DNA from: Chromera velia | Taxonomy: Eukaryota; Sar; Chromeraceae | NCBI GenBank assembly: GCA_018398765.1 | Contig: JAHBMJ010004204.1 | Location: 1-64,000 of the forward strand | Length of the DNA stretch: 64,000 bases | Direction: 5' to 3' | Shown: positions 1-9,481 of the stretch, piece after piece | Layout: each line of letters starts with the position of its first letter | Position numbering within the stretch: the stretch's first letter is position 1 | The notes under the pieces: model-generated | Databases searched by the model: none | The model's input: the letters and a program-made list of their open reading frames with translations, nothing else | What the model was told of the DNA's origin: nothing | Made by a program: the position numbers and the translations under genes

Positions 1-258
1 CAAAGAGTTCTTGTCGAACAGACTTCTCTGTACGAGATCTCTCTCTATGTCTCTGTACGAGATTTCTCCGTGGGGACATCCCCAAGTTCCCTAGGTACAT
101 TTATAGCTCTCCCACTGATCTTTACGGTACATTCCCTTGTACCGTCTACCTACATCTCCATCCATCTTTCCACTCCACTCGACCCCTTTTTCTTCCAAAG
201 TGATAGACAGTCAGCATTCTACCTCTTTCGATCCTTCTCTGTGCTGACTGTCTTATTA
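1..258 (+). repeat. LTR copy 1 (3' part) of the non-autonomous element
   Basis: It matches 1765-2022 along its whole length. The LTR ends at 258, two bases before the tRNA-complementary primer-binding site at 261. Confidence 0.7.
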
Positions 259-1764
259 CGTGGTGCCGGCTCCCGGAAACGAACCGGGCAGCCTTTTTCA
301 CTTCTCACAAACTTCTAGAAAACCGATGGTCGTTTTTCTGTCTTTGGACGCCATCGTCTGACCTTCTCTTCTTTTTACAGATGTTTTCCTTCTCAAGGAA
401 TGTACGTCTGTGTTCTTTGTGGTGGTGCCTCTCCACTTGAAGCCATCAACCATGATCACATCTCAAACCTCCTCTACTCCACTTCTCTTAGGGCTTCCTG
501 CCTTTCTTTCTTTAGCAGCAACAGACTCATCGTAACGCACTGACGGCCTGTCTGTATAAGTAATACCACACCTACAGAACGCCCACATATGCCCACCAAC
601 CACTTCCATAACCATGCAGTAGCTTTGTCCTTCCCTGGATATTTATAGACCACCTTCGCTCTGGTGATCTGCTAACCGCCTTCGCTCTGGCACAAACGCA
701 CACGCCCTTTCCACAATGCACAATGTGGGAAGGAGTGTGACCCAAGTCGGGCTTCCCACCTGCACACCAAACTGAGAAAAACTCAGTATGCGGCTGCCAC
801 ATCCCCTCTGTAGCACAGCAAAGATTCTTTTCTCCTCTGTGGCGGCTCTTGATTCACTGCGGTGGGTTTATTACGAGCAACAAGGTCATCAAGACGTACA
901 AGGACCACTTACAAGCACTGGAGCCCAACACGCCGTCATCGTTCGAATCTCTTCACGAGGGAGAAGGAGGTGGAAGGCATGTAAAGGAAGGAAAAGAAAG
1001 ACAGACTGCACAGATTTCTTCTCTTCTCGCTTCAAGTTATAATTCATGATCACAAACATACACAAACATACACGCAGTCAAGCATTTACACAAACAAACA
1101 TGAAACATTGTCAAACATAGTTAACCCACACAGCCATTGTACGCATGCAGGTGAAGTAACGCTCTCTCCTAGAAAGCTTGCTGCCTTTGCCCATCTCGTT
1201 TCGCCTCGTTTCACATAGTTTCGCAGATACAAGAAGCAGAGTTCATGCTGCAATCACACACAATCCACACACTGTCATATATTCAAACTTGTAGTATAAA
1301 GCTAGCAAAGCATCGCACAAAGTGTCAACAACTTACCCACACAAAGTACGCAACTAAACACAGACACATTGTGTTCTCTTTGAATCCATTCAAATTTCTT
1401 CTCGTCTACACTTACTACCGCTACAAGGAGGGAAATACACGTAATGAGACACACATGACACAGACATAAGAAAAGACACGCTCGCACACTTACCGTTGCA
1501 TCTACCTCCTACGCTACCACTGCAAAGAGAGGAATGCACGTAAAGTATCACCTATATAACCACTGCACTCAAAACCATAGAAAGGCCTAAGTATCAAGCC
1601 GTGGCCTCCACACGTACGCACTGCACCCATACAAGCCAATCAATCAGGCATGCTGGGGCACTCGACACTGTATTGATCCATAATAAATCCATGCAGCACA
1701 AATGCATGCAATCTTATGCATGTAAGCAATCAAAGCATTACAAACAATAAATACAAGGTTCTGG

Positions 1765-2022
1765 CAAAGAGTTCTTGTCGAACAGACTTCTCTGTACGAG
1801 ATCTCTCTCTATGTCTCTGTACAAGATTTCTCCATGGGGACATCCCCAAGTTCCCTAGGTACATTTATAGCTCTCCCACTGATCTTTACGGTACATTCCC
1901 TTGTACCGTCTACCTACATCTTCATCCATCTTTCCATTCCACTCGACCCCTTTTTCTTCCAAAGTGATAGACAGTCAGCACTCTACCTCTTTCGATCCTT
2001 CCCTGTGCTGACTGTCTTATTA
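1765..2022 (+). repeat. LTR copy 2 of the non-autonomous element (its start lies further upstream)
   Basis: It is the direct repeat of 1-258, about 97.7% identical, all differences being transitions. The LTR's true 5' boundary cannot be placed because copy 1 is cut by the window edge. Confidence 0.65.
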
Positions 2023-4795
2023 TGGCTAGATATGCATGCATTTCATTTATGACTGGGGGGCTAGACTGGGAGGATGAAAACGAGTGGTACATCACTGTAA
2101 AGAGACAGATGAGCAGGTTAAACAGAGAGAGAGAGAAGTTAATAACAAGAAAAAAGAGAAAGTATGCCATTCTTCAGGTAGAGAGACTCACGGAAGAAGC
2201 TGCTAAGGACCCACCAGCCCTATAGAAATGGAGGAAGGAGAGAAAAAAGGCAGAGAGTGGGAGTGAAGGAAAAAAGCCGTCCGCCTTTTCGTTTTTAAAT
2301 TTTTGGGCCGATGTGTTCAGTGGGAACGGACTGGAGCCTCAAAAGAATGATGAAACACTAGCTCCCCCCCCGACACCTTTCTTCTTTTTCGATAAATGTG
2401 AGAAGATACTGAAGGCAATCGACCTAAAGACGGCAGCCGGCCTCGAAGGAATCTCCCCTGCGCAAGTACATTTATATTTTTCCTCTTCTCGTCTGTCTCG
2501 TTTTCTTCTTTTCATTTTCTTTAATCTTTTTCTTCTTTTTTCTTTCTGGCCAGAAAAGTGGAACTTCATTCGAATTGCTCCTGTTTCAAAAGGTCACGTC
2601 TCTCCCTCTTATGACAAATGGAGGCCCATACACATTATCTACCTTCTGGCAAAGTTGTTCGCGCTGTTGATGGATGGTCAGTTAAGGGAGACAACGAATA
2701 TAGATGAACGACAGGTGGGTTTCAGGAAGGGGGTCGGTACAAGGGAAGCGATAGCTGCTCTTCTGAATCATGTATGCGCGTGCTCTTACAGCTTCAGTAA
2801 AGAAGAGACACAGACCCCTCCTTGCAGCGTTTGTTGACTTCAGCAAGGCATTTGACCGAGTACCCAGAAAGAAAATGATTGACAGACTTAGAGAGGAAGG
2901 AGTTAGTAAGAAGGACGTGTGCATGATTTATTCCATGTATATGAATGTGTGGGGAAGGGTGGATGGGTCAGATTGGGTCTTTCCTGAAAGTGCAGGAGTA
3001 AAACAGGGAGATCCACTCTCTCCTCTTCTTTTTCTTTTGTTTATTAATAATATTTATTCTGCTCTGAGTGTTAAAGGGAGGGAAGCTGATAACGGTTTGG
3101 ATGGGGAATCAGATACGGATAAAAGACAGAGGGGGAGAGAATGCGGAGAGAGGAGAGAGGAGAGTGAAACAATGGAACAGCGACCCCGCATCCCTGAGGA
3201 GGTAAGATTGGCGGACTTACTGCTTGAGAGTATAGGTTACGCAGACGATCTTATTAATATTTTTGCTCACTCTTCTTCTAACCTGCAGTGGCGTTTGGAC
3301 CGTTTGGCCTCTTATTGTCAGGAACATGGGTTGAAAGTGAATTTAAAGAAAACAAAAGTTCTTGCACTCTCAGGCTCAGGAAGGGAAATAGAAGGGGAAG
3401 TAACTTTTAAAGGGAAGACAATTGAACGTGTAGAGAGCTATAAATACCTTGGGTATCGTATGTTTGAGAGAGGGGACCCAAGAAAGTCAGTCAGGGACCG
3501 ACTTGAAAGTGCTGAACGCTGTTTGGGGGCAGTGATGGGCACTTGTTCATCCTTAGGTCCTTTGCCCCCCCGATGCAAAGTTCGTTTACTGCAGGCGCTC
3601 TGGGAACCGATGGCAATGTACTCGCTCGAAGCCTTGCCGGTAAGTCAGAAAGATATCGTTGCACTTGATGTATTGCAGCTTCGATTTGTGCGTTGGATAT
3701 TCCGTTTGCCTTATAGCTCTTTCAAGGTACCAACTTTAGTTTCGGCTGGTGTGCGTCCCATGAAAGAGATTCTTTCTTGTCGGTTGGGAGGTTTCATAGA
3801 AAGCATAAAAAGAACAGAAAGGGAGGTTCCTCGGGCAGTCTGGGATGCATGGCACAGATCGCTGACACCGGTATGGGCCAATTCAGCCAGTAGCATGCTT
3901 CTGAATCAGACAATCGCACCAGATCTTTTGAGAAAAGAAAGCCAGAGAGGGAGAAACGGAATAAATAAATGGATACTCAGGCAGAAAGTGAGGGAAAGGG
4001 AAGCCTCAGAATAGTTGTCGGAATGGTTGACTTCAAGACCCGTCGGCAAGCATAGGCTCACCTGTTCATGTGGCATCTATTCATGCAATTGCCGACTGAG
4101 TAATTTTCAGATAGAGAACCAATTGCACCAGCGTCTGGCCATGTTGCTTTTAGGGGGGAAGGTTAGAAGAGGGTGGGGTTACACAGTTCAATTGCGTACT
4201 CTGCCTCACTCTCTCTTGTCTGGTAGTTCTCTTTTCACCTCTCTCCTTCAAGCATATGTTGGTGGGGGAAAGAGACACGGTGGATCCTGCGAAGAACACT
4301 GTATTTACTGTCCTGCAGTTGAAAGTAAAAAAGTGATCGAAGATGCGGTGCATCGATTGTCTGCATGGATTGTCTGCATGCGTGCAAACAGAGCAGCTTA
4401 GGTCCAAACTTCACTTGCTGGCAGAGAGAGTGAAAGAGAGAACAGGAATCGGTGAAAGGGTCTGTAGAGCAAGATGGACTGCTGCAGCTGGGGGAAGAGG
4501 TATCGGGGAAGAAGAGACATATGTAAGAGAGCTCGTTTCATTCATTGTGGACCAGGAGCCGAAGAAGGCAAGTGCACTGATCAAAGCTTGTCTAAAATGA
4601 GTACACGCGCGTTTTGTGTGGTTGTTCAGCCTTTAGCTTCAGCCTAGGCTGCGGAGGGTCATGGTTGTTCATATTCGTGCGGAAGCAGGCTAAGCTGCGG
4701 CGGTTTGCTCCTTTTGTTTACAACTGTATGCATGGGTTGCCATTTGTCTCTGGTTTTAGAGACCCTAGGCTTAACCACAATTAAGTAAGTAAGTA
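2023..4795 (+). mobile_element. Non-LTR retrotransposon (LINE), broken
   Basis: A reverse-transcriptase-bearing element that directly abuts the end of the LTR element at 2022. It ends in an (AAGT)n tail at 4781-4795, and the same tail closes the second copy at 53066-53778 (reverse strand), which fixes the 3' end. No endonuclease domain is visible upstream of the RT, so this copy is probably 5'-truncated. The assignment of 2023-2312 is uncertain: it holds a short, Lys/Arg/Glu-rich open stretch (2022-2225) that could be element or host. Clade is undetermined; the C-terminal CCHC-type finger fits many LINE families. Confidence 0.8.
2313..4600 (+). pseudogene. LINE ORF2-type reverse transcriptase with C-terminal zinc finger, disrupted
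   Basis: RT motifs run in order: KTAAGLEGIS near 2427, the finger/palm stretch with KWRPIHII near 2622, QVGFRKG near 2713, FVDFSKAFDRV near 2830, GVKQGDPLSPLLF near 2997, and the catalytic GYADDLI near 3235. A C-terminal finger C-X2-C-X13-H-X4-C lies near 4295-4375. Three breaks are visible. There is a frame change between about 2760 and 2800. A TAG at 4012-4014 is followed in the same frame by conserved sequence. A 13-bp tandem duplication (4355-4367 and 4368-4380) shifts the frame inside the finger; the reverse copy at 53.4-53.7 kb has the single unit and reads through. The protein would make cDNA from its own RNA for target-primed insertion. This copy is dead. Confidence 0.85.
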
Positions 4796-5050
4796 TGAGT
4801 CGGCAAGTTATTTAAAATACTAAAAATAGTTGAAAAAATAGTAAAAATAGTTCAAATAGTTACTATTTTTACTATTTGCTACGTCACATAGTAAAATAGT
4901 TAGAAAATAGTTAGCTATTTTTACTATTTTAATAGTAAAATAATGTTATTTTACTATTAAAATAGTAAAAATAGCTAATTATATTATGAACTATTTTACT
5001 ATTCGACGTAGTGAATAGTAAAAATAGTCACTATTTTTACTATTTTCACT
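4796..5050. repeat. AT-rich fold-back element built on ACTATTTTTACTATT
   Basis: An almost continuous palindrome. The core is a perfect inverted repeat of 33-bp arms, 4911-4943 and 4946-4978, around a TG spacer. Outer arms also pair: CTACGTC(AC)ATAGTAAAA at about 4880-4903 against its complement ending near 5011. No coding potential. It could extrude a cruciform or be a MITE-like fold-back transposon. No target duplication was identified. Confidence 0.75.
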
Positions 5051-5062
5051 ATTTTCCCTATA

Positions 5063-5306
5063 GGTAGCTAGGATTTTACAGGATTTTAGCCCAGGATTTT
5101 AGCGGATTTTAGCCAGGATTTTAGCGGATTATGCGGGATTTTGCCCAGGATTCTGCTGGACTATTATTTTCTAGGATTTTAGCCCTATTTAGATATAATC
5201 CAGCAGAGTTCTGGGCAAAATCCCGTATAATCCGCTAAAATCCTGGCTAAAATCCCATAAAATCCGCTAAAATCCTGGGCTAAAATCCTGTAAAATCCCA
5301 GCTACC
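5063..5306. repeat. Second fold-back element built on GGATTTTAGC repeats
   Basis: An imperfect inverted repeat. The left arm 5063-5160 (starts GGTAGCTAGGATTTTACAGG) pairs with the right arm 5199-5306 (ends AATCCCAGCTACC), with about 38 bases of loop and one indel of about 10 bp. Each arm is itself made of degenerate direct repeats of AGGATTTTAGC. It lies 12 bp from the preceding AT-rich palindrome. Non-coding. Confidence 0.75.
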
Positions 5307-5616
5307 TGCAGGGTTGACATAGCAAGCTGACTCATAGATGCTAGATTTTAGATATACATCACAATGCAGCGCGGCGTGCTGGTCATGACTGAAGGATAGG
5401 AAGTACTTAGCAAATGCTAAAGAAGGCATTCGGATGGAGGAGCGTCAAGTATGAGGTCGCATGAGAGAGAGAGCTAGCAGCGAGAGCAATAACCAGGACA
5501 GAAGGAAGAGACGAAAGACGCATAGATATATTATTATTTAATCCTTTTTTTTTAAATGTCCCATGCCTAGCACTAATACAGACATGCAGCCACGCAGACA
5601 CGCACGCACTCACTCA

Positions 5617-5617
<1 letters not shown>
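5307..5617. other. Intergenic, no gene seen
   Basis: Unique-looking non-coding sequence between the fold-back element and the microsatellite. Open frames here are short and have no recognisable composition. Confidence 0.5.
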
Positions 5618-5875
<258 letters not shown>

Positions 5876-6703
5876 CCTCAGAGAGAAAATGCGTTACTAT
5901 AGACAATATTTTTATATTATTCAAACATGCATCCAAAGACTTTCATACAAAAATATACAATCAGGCGGGGTGCAGGGTCGGCGAAACCCGGGAGGTGAAC
6001 AAAATAAATCATGAAGAGCCTGGAGAGGCGCAATGGCAGGTTGACGCTTACACAGAATGTCAGCTTGACAAAAGGTACTGCGTGTATTTGTTTGAGGCTT
6101 AAGGATCCAGAAGCACAAAGGGAGTCAGAGTAAGGAACATGTACCCAATAAATGGGTGGAATGGAATCCGACTAGGATCCGATTAGGCGGTGGATGAAGC
6201 GAATGAGGGGGAAAGAGTGAGAAGGCAGAAGCTCGTACAAAGAAAAGAAGACGTCAAGGGAGACATGCGGAGGGAGATGGGCTGGGAAATTGTAACGTAA
6301 GCAGCGAAACAGCGAAGAAAAGCGAAGTTTCAGATGCTTTCAGGTAGTGAAGGATAGAAGGGCAAAAATATACCGGGGAAGAAGAAAGGAGTGGGAAAGA
6401 CCAAGACAGGGAGTGAGTGATTCGACGGAGACATCATTTGTCATGTCATCATCAAAGAGGAATTTTACTTCAGGGAGGGACGGACATCTGGTAAAACACC
6501 CATCCAAAAGGGGGAAAACAAAGGCAACAAGAGAGCCGGAGCTGGATGCAAGAAAAGGGTGTCGGGACAGAAGAAGCTGAAGGGTTAGGGGGATGAGGCA
6601 TAGAGGGAAGATCAGTGAACAAGAAAGAGTGCAAGCATTCTTTTGTTGTCTGTACCTTCCCCAGTACATTCCCTGTTCGAAAAACCTTCTCGCCAAGTCA
6701 GTC
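5876..6703. other. Intergenic, downstream of the HNH gene; no gene seen
   Basis: Purine-rich non-coding sequence. It lies 3' of the minus-strand HNH gene and probably includes its 3' UTR. No motif-bearing open frame. Confidence 0.45.
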
Positions 6704-7912
6704 TTAGGCGAGCCTGCATTCCCGTGCGCTCTTTATTCTGGCCCAAGTCAAGCGGGCATGCAGTTTTTGAGAAACCCATCGCAGATTCTCTTCCGTGTTG
6801 TTCAAAGAGTTTCCATCTTTATGATCTACCTGCAGGGTACTTTCCTCTACTCCTGCAGCTACGAGAGCCTTTTTGTGCTCCGAGTGAAAGGCTTCAGCCA
6901 CAAGTCGATGGACTAGAAATCCCTTCGAGTACAGGTACCCTTTCATCATGCGTCCCGTACTGATCCGCCCGTTGGGAAAGCGCACCCGTCCGAGATTCGA
7001 GACCTCTATGTAGTGCTTCAAACCCAGGTCTTCGCTCGGTGGATCAAGAACCAGAACGACCCGGCCTCTTTGACCATGCAAGCCGAATAATCGCCTGAAC
7101 AACTCCCCTTTCTGCACTTGAAATTTCCTGTCATCAATTCGGACCCGCCACCCCTTCAACTTGACCCCATCGGGATTGTCAAACAGGCGTGCGGTAGACA
7201 ACTTGCCGCCCGTAGACGTCTTCAAAAACTTTGCACAAGAACTCATACTCGGGAACGTCCGTTCGAATCCGGCTGCTGAATTCGCAAGATACACACAAAG
7301 GGCACTCGAAAAATTCGGGCGCGGATAGACTTGTGATGCCACAGTCTTTTCGACGTGCTCTTGTCGCGTTAACCACTGTAGATTGTCCACAGAATTGTTT
7401 TGCTTGTCACCATCAATATGGTCCACATCGAGCTGCTTGCCCGGAAATTTCTGTTCCTTCACTTCTTTTTCCTTTCCCAGGAAGGTCAAGGCAACAAGCC
7501 GGTGAACGCGATATTGTTTTCCACATATTTTCGCCCAGTAATATCCAGACACTTCACCCAGCACTTTACTGAGGTTTCCCTTTCCGTCTGGACCGGAAAA
7601 CGCCCCCCGACTGGTTTTGATTCTTCCATCTCTGGATACTTTCCACCCACTCAATTTGCCATTGAACACGTCGGAAGGGATGTCCACAAACTCCTCTTCT
7701 TTGCACTTTTCGGCAATGACCCAAGATTCTCCCCCAACTCTCTGAATCCTGTTCACACCATACTGGTTGGAAGTCGAAGAATAACGGAAAGAATATTGGA
7801 TTCGGAAATACGGTAAGCGCTGCGGCACCACAGGAAGTAGAGGAGTCTTTGACAGCAATCCGTGACCCTGAAAGAGGCGGCTTGTAATATTTCGGATACT
7901 CATCGCGATCAT
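6704..7912 (-). CDS. Double HNH endonuclease-like protein with organelle-type leader
   Basis: An uninterrupted 402-residue frame from an ATG at 7912. Residues 1-49 have no acidic residue and are rich in Arg, Ser and hydrophobics, ending FRYSS: a mitochondrial-type presequence with an Arg at -2. Two HNH_3-like modules follow. The first has VHRLVALTF (136-144), VDHIDGD (163-169) and NN..DNLQW (172-180). The second has VHRLVAEAF (334-342), VDHKDGN (362-368) and NN..ENLRW (371-379). NUMOD4-like strands precede each (GWKVSRDGRIKT 89-100; IEVSNLGRVRF 302-312), and a NUMOD1-like segment lies between (FPSMSSCAKFL 220-230). These modules are typical of phage and organellar homing endonucleases: the HNH cuts DNA with a divalent metal and NUMODs bind it. 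Both histidine/asparagine sets look intact. A nuclear copy with a leader suggests action in an organelle; that is inference. Confidence 0.85.
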   Translation of the reverse strand: MIAMSIRNITSRLFQGHGLLSKTPLLPVVPQRLPYFRIQYSFRYSSTSNQYGVNRIQRVGGESWVIAEKCKEEEFVDIPSDVFNGKLSGWKVSRDGRIKTSRGAFSGPDGKGNLSKVLGEVSGYYWAKICGKQYRVHRLVALTFLGKEKEVKEQKFPGKQLDVDHIDGDKQNNSVDNLQWLTRQEHVEKTVASQVYPRPNFSSALCVYLANSAAGFERTFPSMSSCAKFLKTSTGGKLSTARLFDNPDGVKLKGWRVRIDDRKFQVQKGELFRRLFGLHGQRGRVVLVLDPPSEDLGLKHYIEVSNLGRVRFPNGRISTGRMMKGYLYSKGFLVHRLVAEAFHSEHKKALVAAGVEESTLQVDHKDGNSLNNTEENLRWVSQKLHARLTWARIKSARECRLA

Positions 7913-8203
7913 CGCGATGCTTCTTGACTTGTGCTCTGTCTACTGAGCGAGAAAGCACATAATGTTTTGACTCATGTTTCAGTCTGCCCATGTATAGATA
8001 CATAAATGTCCTTCACAAACGAAGGGTCTCCAATCCTTCAGCACGCGTTGTACGTTGCAGTGTTCATGTCGGTAGACGCATCTCACGTATATAGACACAG
8101 TTTGTCAGCCTCCCCCCTTCAACCCGTTGCACCTTACGTGTTGCACTGCATGAGCTTTCAATTTTGCATGCATGCAGTCCAACACATCTACTATACTTAA
8201 CGT

Positions 8204-8240
8204 GATACACCCAACCAGTTGGGTGAGTGCCTCGGGGGGC
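8204..8240. repeat. 37-bp direct repeat, copy 1, with hairpin
   Basis: Identical to 8763-8799. It contains the perfect hairpin CACCCAAC-CA-GTTGGGTG followed by AGTGCCTCGGGGGGC. The 12-mer GGGTGAGTGCCT also occurs alone at 8633 and 8678. Confidence 0.8.
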
Positions 8241-8762
8241 ATCATGCAGTGGTTTATGTTAATCAACCGGGCCGGCCGCGCGCGCGCGCGCGTCTCGACC
8301 GTGCATGTTTATGCAAGTGCGTGCTCTCTCAGGGCCCCCGGGCCGGGCTGAGCTGCCCTCCGGGGCGAAATGTATATATATATATTGACTCACCTTGATT
8401 CCACAAGCGGTGACATCGATCTCCCCCCGGGCCTAAAAAATAGAGTGATCGCGCAATATCAGCTGTCTCAGCAAAGCTGAGCTGCCCCCTGAGGCGATAC
8501 GGCGAGCCTTTTTTTTTTTTAGCCACACGCGCGCGCCTGCGTTTTTTTAGACACAGGCGCGGGGGTGCGCAGGGGCCCCGGAAAGACCACCACCAAAATG
8601 GTCCCGCAAGCGAAAAATTAACGAAACGCTACGGGTGAGTGCCTTAATTGCGCGTACGCCGCGCCGCGCCGCGAAAAGGGTGAGTGCCTTGGAATTCAAA
8701 TTATCCGGCTGGGGACATTTAACGGGCCATAAATGTTTGACGGGCCAGGAATATTTGACCGG

Positions 8763-8799
8763 GATACACCCAACCAGTTGGGTGAGTGCCTCGGGGGGC
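8763..8799. repeat. 37-bp direct repeat, copy 2, with hairpin
   Basis: Identical to 8204-8240, 559 bp downstream, same orientation. Confidence 0.8.
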
Positions 8800-8934
8800 C
8801 ATTTGGGGGGTCGGCCATAATTTGATTGATAAAACCCTCAATCAAAATTGATGTAAACCATAATTTTTTAAACCATCATGCGAAGGCTTAGGCATGTCTT
8901 GCCTGCAATGGTAAGTGGCGGGGGCCACGGCAAC

Positions 8935-9481
8935 TGTGAAAAGTATGTGCGCGATGCGAGCGAGAATGCGTGTGTCACGAGCGAGAAGCGCTCTACGAAT
9001 CTAGACCTGCGCGCGATGAAGCGTGGCGGTCTGGGATGCGCATGCAGGTAGACTGAATTGAAGAGCATGCATGAAAGGCTGACTTGATTGAGAAAGCTTA
9101 CTTCAATGTAGGATGTGACACATCAAGCATAGCTAGCTAAGCGCTGATCACTTCGTAAATGACTGAGTGACAGTGATGGTTGGCTGTGGCAGGTCAGAAT
9201 TTTCATGTGTCTTTGAGTCGATCGTGTTGATGTTGACTTGCTTTGGGCCTCTTGAGTTTGAGTATGACTGGAGGGCAGTATAGATTCACAGGCTATGCGC
9301 ACGCATAGGAAATATTCTTTCATTGACAGTCACTAGATTGATTTGAACAAGTGGAAGCTGATGACTCTGCCCTGGTTGGACAGACTCCTTCTGTAAGTCG
9401 ATGAATGGATATGAGGTGATTCAGTTATATTGCCGTCTCCTCTAGTTGAATGGTAGGACAGCTAGCATCACACTTTTCTGT
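8935..9481 (+). repeat. 5' LTR of the copia fossil
   Basis: About 547 bp, begins TGTGAAAAGT and ends ACTTTTCTGT, so its ends are partly inverted. It differs from the 3' LTR by about 16 substitutions and one 10-bp indel. Confidence 0.9.

Larger units (their letters stand above)
1..2022 (+). mobile_element. Non-autonomous LTR retrotransposon (TRIM/LARD-like), 5' end cut by window
   Basis: Two colinear copies of a sequence, 1-258 and 1765-2022, differ at about 6 of 258 positions (2.3%) with no indel, and both end at the same TCTTATTA. Two bases after the first copy, at 261, is TGGTGCCGGCTCCCGG, the complement of a tRNA 3' end (acceptor plus T-arm). This is a primer-binding site, so the copies are the LTRs. 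The start of the LTR lies outside the window for copy 1 and somewhere upstream of 1765 for copy 2. The interior (about 261-1700) shows no gag, protease, integrase or reverse transcriptase, so it would depend on another element. Low LTR divergence suggests a fairly young insertion. Family (copia or gypsy) cannot be assigned. Confidence 0.7.
7913..8929. other. Intergenic: HNH gene 5' flank, then GC-rich dispersed repeats
   Basis: 7913-8200 is the upstream region of the HNH gene. 8200-8870 is GC-rich and holds CG runs (8277-8291), a TA run (8373-8384), two 37-bp direct repeats and a TTTGACGGGCC-type repeat shared with 22.98-23.14 kb. No gene seen. Confidence 0.6.

Noticed and set aside
261-300. 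A minus-strand tRNA gene (acceptor and T-arm are recognisable)
   Set aside because: The rest of the cloverleaf is absent, CCA is encoded, and the position directly after an LTR fits a primer-binding site instead.
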